Shown here: positions 1 through 15,600 of the stretch, piece after piece
Numbering within the stretch: the first letter of the stretch is position 1
How the letters are laid out: each line of letters starts with the position of its first letter
NCBI GenBank assembly: GCA_050084515.1
Contig: CM114275.1
Location: 9,362,001 to 9,426,000 of the forward strand
DNA: 64,000 nucleotides
Direction: 5' to 3'
Source of the DNA: Blasia pusilla
Lineage: Eukaryota > Marchantiophyta > Marchantiopsida > Blasiales
Program-made: the position numbers and the translations under genes
The notes under the pieces: model-generated
Seen by the model: only the letters and a program-made list of their open reading frames with translations
What the model was told of the DNA's origin: nothing
Database searches by the model: none

Positions 1-921
1 ACCAGAGATGCCCAAAACTGCAAAGATGTAATAGCGCACCACTGAGTTCAGCACGGCAACACAAAAATTGTCAAATTCTTCCCCGGCATTGAGGCATTAC
101 TTACACAACTCATTACAACGAGTGTGAGTCAATGATGATAGGGTAAACGCGTGGCTAGATGCCAGTAACTCGCAGGCGAGCAGGAAGAATCCTGGTTCAA
201 GATTTCTCTCCACCTGAGTCAGCAATTTAGGGTAAATGTGACTTCGATAAGCTCCTCGGCTTACAATGCACATTTGAGAGCCTTCATGAATAACCATCCC
301 AAACATAGCATAATTTGTAGGACATACAGCACCAGGAATTGTAGATATATCTAACGCACCGAAACGTGAATGGGCCCTTCCGGGTATCTGACACTCGACA
401 ACTACTGCTCGGATCACCTAGCTGATGATCAGTCTACTAGAGCACGAATCGCACTCGTAATTTGAAGGGAGAACCTTTAATCACGAGTCCCGACCCAATG
501 TGAGCACCAGAACGGACGTGTTGTGACCCACGTCAACACTCTACATCATCTCACAAGGGCTTGGTAGGAAGGAAGGAACTGGTACGGCCAATTCCAGAAT
601 CGATTAATTGGATCGACTACATCTGCATCGGTAATTCTTCGCACGGGTACAAAATTCTACAAAATAATTTGACGCACGCGTTTGACAGACTCAGACAGGA
701 CGGAGACGGAGACGGAGACGGGCAAGGGCAGCTTTCTGAACCGGTAGCTGATATTCGCACGACTTACAGCACTTCTGCTACCCTCCGCCCTGACGAATCC
801 CATCCACAGACCCCAACGACATTCTCCGAACGCTCACATGCATAGACGTACAACACACAGAAGAAGCACTCTTCCCTCCATGCAGGAAATGTAAAACCTG
901 ATGATCAATCTTTGACCTCAC

Positions 922-1077
922 CAAGCGCTGGGAATCGGGAAGAGAAAGCCATTGAGCGAAAAGATCATCGAGTCGCAGCTTGCACAGGAGAGGCCTAGAT
1001 GCCGGCAGCGGAAGGTCGGTGAGCTGAAGCAAGTCGGGATCGAGCACTCCCACTTCCACGGCCATGGTGGAGTCCAT
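922..1077 (-). CDS. PP2A regulatory subunit B''-like, first coding exon (partial gene)
   Basis: Read on the minus strand from the ATG at 1077, this exon encodes 52 residues: M-D-S-T-M-A-V-E-V, then LDPDLLQL (residues 12-19), then LFAQWLSLPDSQRL (39-52). It ends in phase 0 at a GTGAGG splice donor at 921. The LDP-x-LLQL stretch followed by LF-x-QWLSLP at the exon end matches, from memory of the family, the N-terminus of plant PP2A B''/PR72-type subunits, which carry EF-hands further on and direct the PP2A core enzyme to substrates. No EF-hand exon was found in the remaining 900 bases, so the body probably lies beyond the left edge. An open minus-strand stretch at 97-417 could hold another exon but shows no recognisable motif. 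The family call rests on one exon and needs a protein search. Confidence 0.5.
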
Positions 1078-1736
1078 ATTCCTCTTCCACCCTCCTTCGC
1101 CAAAATTGCACACGTCGAGCCAACCTCAAGTTAAAACACCTCGCCCGTTTCTGCGCTCCCGCTGGGCCTAGAATCTACGCAATCTGCCAATTTCTCGGCC
1201 CACCGAATCGAGCCAGCCAGCAAAGCTAGTGCTCGCGCGATTTTATTGAAGCTTGAGAAACCACATTTTCCCCTCCCTCCATCATTGCCGTGTCCATCCC
1301 TCTACGCCATCAAACCTTCCGCTCCCCACTCCGTCCGTCCGTCCGCAACGAACGAACCCTAGACACAAAAGAATGATGAATGCTGCCAGGCGATTTCAAC
1401 CGCACGAACGCGCGATTTGCTTGCCCCGCACTGTCCACAAACCCTAATTCCGTAGTCTATTTCTGTCCTCCTTCTGCGACAACCACTCGCTTTACCCCCG
1501 GCGCTCACCCACGGTCGCTCCGCACTGGGAGCTTAGGCGCTACTTTAGCATGGCCTTTGTCACCTACTTCATGTAGCCCACTTCACCCCTCTTCGACGAC
1601 TCACATGCGTTGTTGGGCTCTCTCTTTACGTCGTTTCGGCATTTCTTTATTATTACTAGTCTATATTATTGGTTTGGGAAACTTACAAGAAGAATTAATT
1701 AAGTGCTAATAACAATTATTTTCTCATACTACTTTT
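1078..1736. other. Leader/promoter side of the PP2A B''-like gene; no gene seen
   Basis: This stretch lies upstream of the minus-strand ATG at 1077. It is moderately GC-rich and pyrimidine-rich, with a short run of CCGT units near 1335-1352. Short open frames on both strands have no recognisable motif. It is probably 5' leader and promoter. No TATA element was identified with confidence. Confidence 0.3.
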
Positions 1737-1767
1737 CACCCGCGGCGTACACGGGCAGGATGCTAGT
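1737..1767 (+). mobile_element. Helitron-like 3' terminus
   Basis: An imperfect hairpin (CCCGCG, GCGTA, CACGGG; 5 of 6 pairs) is followed about 8 bases later by CTAG and then T. A short GC hairpin close before a terminal CTAG with a T target is the hallmark of Helitron 3' ends. A TCTATATTATT that could be a 5' terminus starts near 1659, which would make a very short non-autonomous unit. No coding capacity is present. A database match or an empty-site comparison is needed. Confidence 0.3.
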
Positions 1768-2521
1768 TTAATTTAATGGCGGTTAATCACCGGTTAGTCA
1801 GGACCCCAAGGGACCGTGCCTATTGCCCATGTAATTCATATTTCCATAATCCCATTTAGGTGATAAAAGTATTTTTGAGTAATCTTGTGACACGTGTATG
1901 TGAAAGAAGAGTTACAAAATTGCATCCTCTAATCATTGAAAAATAGCAATAAAATTCTGGAATTAATGAAGTAATTGATAATAAAAAAAGTAGTAGTGAG
2001 TCTTAATAAGATATTGTCAAAAACTATGTACTGGTAATAAAATTTGACATCACGTCATTTTGGACACTTTTTGCTCTATGCATGAACTTACACTTTGCTA
2101 GCACTTACAAAGTTAATATGTGGTTTTTAAAGACAAGAGAGTCACATTTTTTTGTTAAGAAAGGATGGTTTCTTGGTTTTTGAAAGCCTTCTTACTTGAA
2201 GTGTGTCTTTCAAGTAGTAAGTAAATACTTTCACAACATGGGGTCATGAGAAATCTGCACAGAAATATTGTGCATGCATGTGATGACTTTTTACACTACT
2301 ACTGGACGCCTCTACAATGCGAATGTTAATGATAGGTGATTAGAATTACTTATCATTAAAACGTTAAAATATGACTAATGACATAACTAACCCCCAACAC
2401 TATTAAGAGTCCTCCTATATCAATTTTGAATGATCCTTTTGGTTGAGAGGGTGAATGATCCTATTGGCTGAAAATCGTGTGTCGAATGGAGAGGTGGTCG
2501 AAAATCAAGAGGGTATTCTCG
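1768..2521. other. AT-rich intergenic stretch, no gene seen
   Basis: No open frame of useful length, no splice-consistent exon and no clear repeat was recognised between the Helitron-like end and the LTR-like repeat. Confidence 0.4.
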
Positions 2522-3297
2522 TGTCGTGCACCTACTCCTCTTGAACGTCAATCTTTAGTGTTGCGGAAGCATACGTTAGGACACGTTTTCAACGCTAGTC
2601 TGCACCCAAACCCACTCACATTAGTTTGGTCGGGGTAAATCAGCCTTCCAACCCATCCAGTTCCCAACTCGGCACCTCATCAAGCTCTACCTTCCCTAAG
2701 TCCTAGCTTTTCAATACGGGCAAATCTTTAGAGACTTGGGACAAACTTTCTGATTAGTCCAAGCACCTAAAACCGTGTTCACGCGCCTCGAGGTCCCAAC
2801 TATCCAATGGACCTCGCATGAGCCCCAAAACCGAGACCCAACAATATAAGTTGCGGGTTGGAATCTATTAGGGACCTCCAAAATCCACTCTATTGGACTT
2901 GGTTAGGGTTTCAAATCCCTACGCCAAAACTCTCGATCCATTCCGTACCCTTGGTTCGCCCTGCGGGGCTCCAAAGTGGGTTTTGAGTCCCAAGCATTCT
3001 TGGAGACCTTCCCCCTTACCAGTACTTATGGGGATCTCCGCCCTCCCCCTACCTTTGGGAAAGGGACACTCGAGCCCCTCTTTTTGGCCTTTAACCCAAT
3101 TCCCCGTACAATCATTTGCTGCCAATATCTCAACCTCTACTTGTACTTTTGTTGAGATCTTATGGATTGGAATTGACTTTCCATAAGCTTTCCAACGTCG
3201 CCTTACTTGTCCCAAACGCATTTTGGGAATAAAAGTTATGGTCCAAAGTACAGTCAAAACCCGAAACACTAGTCACGTTCCAAATCCGATTCTCACC
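2522..3297 (+). repeat. LTR-like repeat, copy A (partner of 32.6-33.4 kb)
   Basis: The unit opens with TGTCGTGCAC at 2522. Its sequence reappears, diverged and reverse-complemented, at about 32575-33360. Matching blocks include the start (CTTGAACGT...GCGGAAGC) and the far end (GGTGAGAAYC..TTTGGAAC, ACCATAA, GTTGGAAAGCTTAT and GAGATATTGG read on the complement). The TGTCG start, the roughly 0.8-kb size and the absence of a conserved frame between copies fit solo LTRs. The open frames inside it are not conserved between the copies, so they are not called as genes. The 3' boundary is approximate. Confidence 0.5.
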
Positions 3298-4851
3298 TCT
3301 TTGACAACCGAACTTCCTTGAACCCATTCATAGTTGAGAAAATTTTGCAAGTGAAAAAAATTGAATGAGTGAGTGTATTGTGGCTCAAGACAAATGTATG
3401 CATAATTGTATCCAAACCGAATGTGGCTTTCCATGACCCAAATTTGGAGAGTTGAAAAGTTCATGGGGTTCTCAACATATGCAAAAAGTTTACATGCATC
3501 AGGTCACAATAGCCGTGAGAAAGTTGTGCAAATTTGTGCATTTGAAATAGTTAAAGATGTTCATAGATCATGACATTGATCCAAATAGTGTGATTATGCA
3601 CGACAGGTGTCACGTGAAACTTTGTTGCTTAGAGTCCCAATGAAATGAAAACAAATATCCACACTCTACCTTTATTCCATTAATGCTTCAAGGTATTCAT
3701 ATAATCCATGAAATATTCTTTTTGCCATTGGAAATGATACAATATAAGTTGGACTTATATGAGAAGGAAAAAGAAACTCATATAAAGAGAGGATGGGGGC
3801 ACCCATAAAAAAATTACAGCAAGGTGTGACTCAAAGAGTCAATGAACTCCAATGCCACACACAATTGGAGGAAGGAGAAAAGGAGGAAACACCTAAAATC
3901 TAGGTTCACGAACAACAACAAAAATGCAATAAAATTAAAGAAACATTACTTCCACAAAGGGGGCCAAGATTTGCTTCTTGCAAATCTACCTGGTAAGGAA
4001 AGTGTCAAACCTCTTGCCCATGGCCACATAAATATCCATTGCTAATGGGATAAAGTAATGTCCTTCTTAAAGATAGATTTGAGTCTTCTTCCCCATGGCC
4101 TAGAATGCTTCGTGTGACAATCTCCCTTGTCCTATCAAGTATGCACGTAGTGACTCAAGTGTGGAGTTTGCAAATAGCACGTCGAGCACCATCGCATCAA
4201 CCTCCTACGACATATGTAAATCTCACCAAATGAGGAAATCTTGCATGGTTTAGTCCCGCCCTCTTTTCAACGCATAATATGATATCATATATTCGCTTAT
4301 AAGTGGAAATCCTCTCACATCCTACTAGACAACGCACCGAGAGAATTGACCCTTGGACGACACTCGCAATGTGTAAAGCCAACCATGGATGGTTTGGGGA
4401 AGCCCAAGAAAATCCACATCACACAAGAGCGTGGAGCATTTATGTTTAGGGAAATTTCAATCTCTATGGGGCTATGTAAAGAATCTTAAGGGGAATCCCA
4501 CTAGTAACAAGCCATGCAAGTTCAAAATTTTAAAGTTACCAAAATTCCTCGATCTTACTAGCACCCGAAAATGAATATCTAAACATGATTTCCGTGAAAA
4601 GAGGGTAGTTTGCTTCAATTCCCAATTCGTCCAACTTTTCCTATGAATATTAATAAATTTGAAGGTCAAACTCGAAAAAAAGTTCTAATTGATGTGCCTA
4701 CTCCCATATTCTCACATGGTCAATTGCATGGAGCATCATTTAGATTAAGGCAAAGAAGTTCCATCCACGTCATAATAGGAAACTCCGCATATTCAAATAA
4801 AGATATGGATATATGCGAAATACGGTGTACAAAAACTTCATTGGATTAAAT
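3298..4851. other. Intergenic, no gene seen
   Basis: This is AT-rich DNA with scattered short open frames on both strands (for example around 3842-4045 and 4610-4849). None shows a domain motif, splice support or codon pattern that would set it apart from chance. Confidence 0.4.
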
Positions 4852-4893
4852 AGAACTAGCTTGAATCCGTGCGACGCACAGGTTTGAATTAGT
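4852..4893 (-). mobile_element. Helitron-like 3' terminus (minus strand)
   Basis: Read on the minus strand, a GC hairpin (CCTGTGC, GTC, GCACGG, with one bulge) is followed about 7 bases later by CTAG and T. This resembles the end at 1737-1767 but in the opposite orientation. The evidence is a short terminal motif only. Confidence 0.25.
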
Positions 4894-5302
4894 TTCCATA
4901 ATGAATTGTCAAGTGTAATTTTAAATCAATTTCAAAGGACTCTAATAGTATGTAAGATGAAGGATCTTATTGGCTCAAAATGTCAAAAGAAAGATGTTTG
5001 CAAAATGAAGAAGCACTCACCAATAAATAATACTAGTGGGTAGCCCATGTCATACACGCTAATGAAAATGCACGCGCATGAAACACTAATCTTGTTGCAC
5101 AAAATTTTTTATTCTTATTGCCCCTGAGAGGAAAATTTGTTTCGTTGTCTCATGTCAAATAAAAAAATATTTGTGAATAAAAAACACATTTTTAAAAAAA
5201 TAAAAAATAATAGAGAAATGTTTAGAAAAACATATTTCCATATTTGTTTGAGATCCGGGGTTTACGAGTAAGGTTAGTCGATTAAATCTGAGAATTTCCG
5301 AC

Positions 5303-5340
5303 TAATTTTAAAACTGCCTACTAATTTTAAAACTGCTTAC
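5303..5340. repeat. Short tandem repeat, 2 x about 19 bp
   Basis: Two consecutive near-identical copies of a unit reading CTAATTTTAAAACTGCYTA lie in AT-rich DNA upstream of the GC-rich MurA leader. Confidence 0.6.
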
Positions 5341-5459
5341 GAAAAACCGGTTGGATTTGAGTACGCTCTTTGTATTTCGTATATGAAAACCGGTTCGAAA
5401 ACCGGAATTTCGTTCCCGATTTACCATTCCCGGTAATGGACCGGGTCCCAAAAAAACTC

Positions 5460-6351
5460 CACACTCCCATCACCCTCTTAACTTAGGGAAGAGTAGTTCG
5501 AATTTTGTTTCGCCGGTTTCTATCGGACATATTCACAACGATCCTTTTATTCGTCGGTCCTTTGCGTGTCGGTAAGGAGAGGCTATAACCGGCCACATAT
5601 TCCCGACCAGGACACGTCACATGTAAGGGACACCCGGTGCGCCCGGCGCTGCCGGTGAGTGCGAACCCGATAAAGAACGCAGCGCCATCACCCAATCAAA
5701 AGGGGACGAGATCGGAAGCTCAGCCGAGCCGAGCCGAGCGAGAACCTCCTACTGGTCACGAACGCCGGACGCGTGGCGTCCCACTATAGCATTGCCCACC
5801 TGTCGTGCCGCTTTTACCCTAAACCCCCTCTCTCTCTCTCCCGGGCACCCTCCCGCTCACCGCAGCAGACCTGTCGGCCCTTCCGCGTCGAGGTTTCCAT
5901 CGGGCAAATGCGCAGCTGCAGCACCCGCTCTATGGATTTTGGGATTTTTTTTTTTGGGTTTTCTCCTCTTTTGTGCTCCCCACGTGGTCGTGCGATCCTC
6001 CGTTGCTCCGGCGCCACCAAACCTTACTCTCGCGTTAGCTAGCGAAATGGCGTGCTTTCGCGGGGCCCAGTGGCGTCTGTCCGAGCGCACGGTGATATAT
6101 GGCTGAAGAAACGGGCGGATGAGCCGGAGAGGGAGTTTGTTCTGTAGAGCAGGGAGCCAACAATTCTTCAGGATCAGGTTGTGACAATGCATCATAAGCG
6201 TGTGCTGCGCGCCCCGTATGGATGTTCGTGGGACTTTCGTGTGGCAGGGTTCTGTGGATTTTCAGACTCTTTGAATGCCGCCCACTCTAGGATCGCATGG
6301 CTGACTCTGCAACCGCTTTGATGTACGTCGGAGACGAAGGTTACGTCTGCA
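5460..6351 (+). promoter_or_regulatory. GC-rich leader/promoter region of MurA
   Basis: Base composition switches at about 5460 from AT-rich to GC- and CpG-rich and stays so up to the MurA start. The stretch has tandem GCCGA units (about 5720-5740), a CT-rich run at 5827-5843 (common in plant 5' leaders) and several short upstream ATGs in other frames, including 6297. A TGA at 6319-6321, in frame with the MurA start, limits N-terminal extension within this exon. An upstream leader intron cannot be excluded. Confidence 0.35.
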
Positions 6352-9432
<3,081 letters not shown>

Positions 9433-9553
9433 AGCGCTGGAATTCGCTGGTCATCCGGGCAGTCATATGACCACTAACAGCAATAATTTTTCCTCATTAC
9501 TGCTGAGTGGGGTACGGAGATGCGATTGGATGTTTGCCCTGGATCTCTACTCG

Positions 9554-9559
9554 AATAAA
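9554..9559 (+). terminator. Candidate polyadenylation signal of MurA
   Basis: An AATAAA lies 122 bases after the MurA stop codon, in the expected place for a near-upstream element. Plant poly(A) signals are loose, so this is suggestive only. Confidence 0.3.
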
Positions 9560-11999
9560 ATGAAATCGTCGTGACTATGTGTGGTTTTCCAGCCAATGTC
9601 ATTACGTCCCAAGTCCTTGGATTCCATCAGCCTGCTTGGCCCTGCTAGCAGCTTGCTAGTCTCCGCGTACTTGTGCGAAGATGAAACCTTCGAATGTAGT
9701 TCAAGGGATGTGGGTTTATGTCATCGCATTCACGTTTTGAGAAAATCTTTACGAACTCCGCGAGTCGCGACTTTGGTGGTTTATGGAACTACAGGTCGAA
9801 AAGGTCCGGTGCATAATCGACTAGGATCAGAATACCATCTGGAGCGAGGAGGTATCCGGAAGGTGACACCGAAATATTATGTTTGTAGAACTGCTTATGT
9901 ATCGAGGAGAATAGCGTATTCATTTGCGGACACTCTCCTCACGTGAGAAAATATCTTCTCATCAAATACAACGAAGCACCCAAAGTGCTGTTTATGAGTA
10001 CTGGTAAGTTGTCCGCACTAGTACACTCTTATGGAGTCCTTTGACTTAGTACTCTTACGCCTTAACTAAGGTTTATAAACTGTGGAGCCCTGAAAAGACG
10101 AGACAGGTTGCAAAAGATTATGTACTTGTCTCTTTAGAACAAGAAGTTTCAAAGGTTAGTTGTCGACCTTAGGATGGATTCCTAACAAGTAATAGGACAT
10201 GGATATTTAAGGACCTATTGGGATGTGTGGTTCCCTAGCTGGTGCCCGTGCTTTTGAGCTATCTTGCGAATGTGTACTTCTGAGCTATCTGTCCCTAGTG
10301 TAGGATTGAGATCGAATAATCCTCTTGCTGAGACAAACGAATGATTTTATTATTTAAAAATGATACACAGCATAAGAAGTGATCTCAAAATCAAGAGGCG
10401 TTCTCCAATAATTATATAGACTGTTTTCTTAGACGTCAGCTGCCTACTTTGTTATTGGATGGTTGGTTGTGAGCGTTGCAAAGATACATTACAATACACG
10501 ACTTGTTTATGAACGGTGCTCTCGACTTATCCAAAGAGCATTTTCCTGTGGGTGAAAAGGACATAACTACCCGTCCTCAAGAAGAAGAAAAGAGATGTGG
10601 GATGTGTGGATCCTATTCATTAACAAGTGCTTCAAGGGTTGCATTTGCATTGTGGAGAGCTTTGATATTTGTTGACGAGCCAAATCCTCAAGTTTTACTT
10701 TGGAAGAAGGTAATCACCTCCGAAACTCAACTGCCTATATTGATAATAATTGATAGTTTTTGTATTGGCGCCTCAACTCTTGCTAGTATCAATAGTGACT
10801 ATAATGGATGCTAATGTCTACAGGTTGGATACCTTCGCTTCTCAAAGGTACGTTTAAGCAAGTGGATTATGTGAATTGTTTTGCAATCCAAAGGCAAGTT
10901 GCTTGCACGAAGTCTTCACCAACTTGGAAGAGTTGGATTTTGCTCTAGATTGTTGTTGCCGACTCTACTCCAGAGCGAAAATTTGCGTACGATACAAAAA
11001 TTGGCTTAGACTTCGAATATGTAGATGTGATGCTAAGTTATGAGGGAAAGACATTCGAGACGATTTCTTCGTTAAAGGCATAGAAATGTATAACATATAT
11101 CATTGTTATCGAACACACACTCAAACACACAAAATATCATATGAATTTATGACATCTAGACACCAAGATAAACAGTTACAAAAATATTTCCAATTAAACC
11201 AAGATCTTTCAAATATTTTTTACAGTGCGCACATAAGTGCATGTTTATCTTTCTCGTATCAAACCTAACCACTATTCCAATGAGAAGTTTGAATTATTCA
11301 CTAGATAAGGACCATAAGAGAGTGGAAGAACTGGGAGAGTATGAAACATGAAAGTAAGAGGGGGAATGAGAAAGAAGAGGAAGGTGATGCTCACATGCAT
11401 AAGTTCTTTCATAAGACGCACGTAAACCTACGAACATGGGCATATTCGCAGACATGGGTTGTGTCCACATGCAACCTTGCTTTATCAACATGGTGAAGGA
11501 GGCCGAGCCGGTGACTAATAATTTTCCTTAGTCTATGGAAACTAATAATGATCTGAAAGAAACTAAGTGAAATAGAGTTATGTACATAGCATAAAGCGAC
11601 GAAACACAATCCGATAGAGTTGAGCGATTTGTGTAGGGAATCACACCTTAGGGTATGCTTCCTTGTTGATTTCAAGTTTCCCACCTTCTCCACTTCCTAC
11701 CACCACGTCCTTCACCTTATGCAACTAGGCATCTAGCACCTTCTCCTGTGTTATGAGAACAAAATCGGTCTATCCGGTTGGGACATGTGCTAGGGCTGGG
11801 AGTGGGAGTGGGGCCCATTAAGTTACAAATTTTTTTTGAGGGGATGGCAGTAGGAACGCTAGTTTCGTACTAGTTTCGTAGGGGGTCTTTCAAGCGAATT
11901 CCTCTAATGTTTTCAATAGCACGAATAAGGGTTCTTACTAGTAACGGTAGCTTTCGTCATTATCTGATAGTAGTCTCATCACAAGCGAAAATATCTTCT
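9560..11999. other. Intergenic, no confident gene
   Basis: Open frames at 9581-9946 and 10476-10814 (plus) and 11409-11693 (minus) have no recognisable motif and no splice partners. The first may be 3' untranslated sequence of MurA. DNA becomes AT-rich after about 10.3 kb. Confidence 0.35.
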
Positions 12000-14900
12000 T
12001 TTCACCAGCAGCAGAGCTTTCCTTTCAACTCAAAGAAAATGGTTTCCGGCAGCAAATTTATTTATTTCTGAACTGAAAAGTAGCATGATTATTTATTACA
12101 CTCGTTCCCCGTACTTGCGCTCTATCAAAATTATCAAAAGTGTTCTTTCAACGTCTCTCACTTGATGGCCAATGAATGAAAAGTTTTGGAGGACCACTCA
12201 CATCATCTCTGCGTTAATGGTGAAAAAATGGTGCAGATGACCGTACACGAATGGAAACACAGAGTATCTGGGGGTTGTCCTCAGCAACGGGAAGAAGTCC
12301 TCACTCCTGCCTTAATCCCACAGGAAGGGACGAAAGAACTCCTGTCCTCCCAAGAAGACCCGAAGTAAGAGGTGGGGCAGACTGCTGTTCCCTCCTCAGG
12401 CCTCCATCTCCATCCATGTCTTCGCTAGCAGATCCCCTAGTGGAACTTTCGAAACGAATGCGGTCACCATTCTGGCTCTTGTGGGAGTCGTCGCTCAGGT
12501 GTGCCTCTGGGAGAACTTTAGAGTTCCAGTACGGATCCCACCACTTTCAGTCGAGTCGCTGCACCTGTATACTCTATGCATCAAGTGTACGCGCGAGCGG
12601 AAGAATCCCATAGAAGTGAGGCCAAGCTCGGAACTGAAGACCTGGAGCGATGGCACGAAGGACGGAGGACGAAGACCGGAAAGTAAGGTCGAGCTCTCTA
12701 CATCCAGAATGATGTTACCTTGTTCAGTTTGAAGAAAGCTCTTTTGAAGGAAGTGGTGGCGTCTCATCCCATTGTTAACCTGTAAAACTGTGGACTTATT
12801 GTGACAGCAACCTTACCATGGAAAAGATCGGAGTCCGAAAACATGATGAGAGTGCCCAGAGGACCATAACATTCCCGAGGGTCACTTCTCCGAGTATGTC
12901 AACACGGATTTTGTCCTACCTCCACTTCCAATGAAGGGTTTTGTTGCAGTGTACTTGTGGGTTTAACAGGTGACCATATTGACAAATTTGCAAGGAAGTT
13001 TGTGTGCACACAAACTTCTGTGGAAATTGCGAATGCTGAATCTTCTCAGGAGGCATACTGGCGATAAATTCAGAAGCTTGTCGGGGAAGCCTTTGTCAGG
13101 AAACTCTCCACAGACGAATGGCACGTTTCTCAATGATACTGCCCGCAACAACGTGAAGCCCACCGGACAGGAAATCAGGTCACATTTTTAGGGAATTTTA
13201 ATGCTCGAAGGGAATTGGAAGATACCGAGAGCTGAATGGATCCCTTTCCGAACCATACGATGTCTGCATCCGTTATGAATGTTTTGCACAAGACTCAGAT
13301 GTACCATCACATACTAAAGCGCAACGACAAACTCGGAGATTTCGTACCTAGTGCGGGAAAACTTTTCTGACAGTCTGCTTCGAGTAAACTGCTGAAAGCT
13401 TTTGCGTCTAACTTCTAGATAATTTCGAAAAGTACAAAAGGACGATATCTTGATGCTCTTTTACGATGGTCTCAAAGCATGACGTCAACGTTGTTTACCC
13501 CATTGAGCGCATTAACAGAGATTCCTGCCCAAGCGCGCATGAGAGGCAAACTCATGCTTCCTGGGTAGATGGTTGGTCCAACTAAAGTCAGACTTGTCAT
13601 GAGGCTGGCTACTTCTGATCTTGCTGCTGCTGCTGCTCCTACTGAGGCACTCTGCATGACAAGCATACTCCATAGTGAGCGTCATCACTCCTGTAAAGTT
13701 CAAAGAGATCTCAACGCAAAAGCATAACGCAATAACGGGCATGGTTTCAGAAGAGCACTTCCACTGTCACTGTAATGAAGAACGAATGGTGAGTCACACC
13801 TGAGATACACCAACAAATGCACTTTGCTGTGCGCCTCAGAGTTCACGAATTGCAGCATTGCGCACGCTGGTCCCGCGTCCAGTTCCAGTAGGTCTGCACC
13901 TGTAGATCGATCGTATCACTCGTATGGATTCCTCCTGATTGATTGATTGATTCCAGAATGTATCACTTGAACAGCGCTATCCAAACATCATAGTCTGCAT
14001 CTGCAAGAATGCAGGGCATCGGTGGATAGATGCCTCTTGCTGCATCGCTGGTCCACTGGCGCGAACCAGCGATCTCCGTTCAGCAGACCCGCATGCACGA
14101 GCTAAACTGGTTCGCCTCTGCCTTTCGCCTAAACAACTCTGGCGCCAGAATGAACTCCAGAGCTGCCGAGACGATTGACATTTACTGGCGGCATTTCTGG
14201 ACTCATGCCTATGAGTGGCTGGTCAGAAAAAGAACGCGTCAGACTCATGTAGTAGACGGGGAGTGGCGCCTGATCCAAAACTCTGGGACTAAAAACAATC
14301 TGATTCGGCCACTGCGCGGGGCCAGATGCAGCGAAAGCCATCTGGTGCTGAATCAGTGGCGAGTTCACCGAAGTTGGAGCGTCGATCGCAGTTGAAGAGT
14401 GTATTGGACTAAAACGACCGCCAATTGGAGTTGGATGCTGCACTCCTTGTGTCGATGGCAACTCGACCGCCGGTTCAGGAAAACCTTCGACACCCTGGAA
14501 TGGAGATTAAAGCCCTGTTTGCGGTGCCGATGTATGTACGTACTTTGAGCTCGCGGATCAATCGAGAGCGCTGGGAATTCAACAACGGTATGGATGAGGG
14601 TGAAAGATGAGTTAGCAGTTCATTGCTCGATAACGAAGTAAGCGCTGCCACCTTTGCCAAGGTCGGGCTTGCAGCTGCGATTCCAGACGAAAAATCGCCT
14701 GCCAAATATTCGACAGCACATGATTCCTCAAATCGCTCCAAGGCGAAGAGCTTATCGCTGGCATCTCCAGAGCTTGATGAGAGCTTGGCACTCACTCTAC
14801 GCATGAGGAGCACGAAGCAATCTTCGGTCTCCATCTGCACTGCAGCACGATCCATAAAGCCAGAAATAACGCGTTATGATTTGCACGCTCATCTGTCGAA

Positions 14901-15600
14901 AAAGTACTGAAACAGGAATGGTTTACATGTCGTAGACGAGCTTTACGAGATACTGCTCACATACCGAGAACATGTTTCCTCATCGGTACGTTGAAGGACA
15001 ATACAAAAGAGAAAAAGAGTTGAATCAAATGTGATGATTATCTGCGAGTAGTGGACAGAACCGCTTTTTTCTCATATTACTTCGTATTCTGTACATTGTA
15101 GCCTTTGGACACGACTTGTCGCTGACAGAATCCGTTCTCAGCGTTCGCGACCCCGTTCTCAGATCCACGAGAATTCCGATTTGTTATTAGTGGCGCTAGA
15201 AGTGCCAGCGTGACCAAGGATCGACGAGCAATTCTAAACGAAACAGCGAATGCAGATCGGTTTACTAATCGATGGCAAATTGAGAGAATGTGTTAGTTCA
15301 AGAAACCGAAAACTACCGGCGATCTCCATCGATTTCGTGCAGCACGTTATGCCCGGGTTTTCCGAATTAGAATTTTTCCCGGGGCCGTCTGCGATTTGTT
15401 GGGGGTTAACATCGTTTGCCCTCTAAGTTCAAGTTCACCTCTCCCGGATCCAAATTTATAATTTTGTGTCGCCCTTTGGTGGCACAGAATTTCATACTCC
15501 GTTTCATTAGACGGATTATGAAAGTTCTTTCGGCCGTTTTCAAACTCCATTTAGGTTTTGGATTGCGATGCACGAATTCACGAGAGAATTTTTATATTTC
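12000..15600. other. Moderate-GC region with ambiguous open frames on both strands
   Basis: This block differs from its AT-rich surroundings and has coding-like open frames on both strands, so at most one strand can be real. On the minus strand, the frame at 14855 down to 14544 ends at GTACGT and could join, in phase, to an exon starting at 14494 that runs to about 14129. The implied intron is only 49 bp, very short for a plant. Further minus-strand candidates lie at about 13500-13650 and 13830-13920. On the plus strand the frame at 14623-14910 is equally coding-like. No domain was recognised. It could be an unknown gene, a pseudogene or a captured fragment. Confidence 0.2.

Noticed and set aside
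2919-3269. 116-residue minus-strand frame in the left LTR-like repeat
   Set aside because: The inverted copy at 32.6-33.4 kb does not keep the frame, so it is not a conserved protein.
5773-6106. Overlapping open frames upstream of MurA as an extra transit-peptide exon
   Set aside because: No in-phase splice to the MurA frame was found, and exon 1 already has a suitable N-terminal extension.
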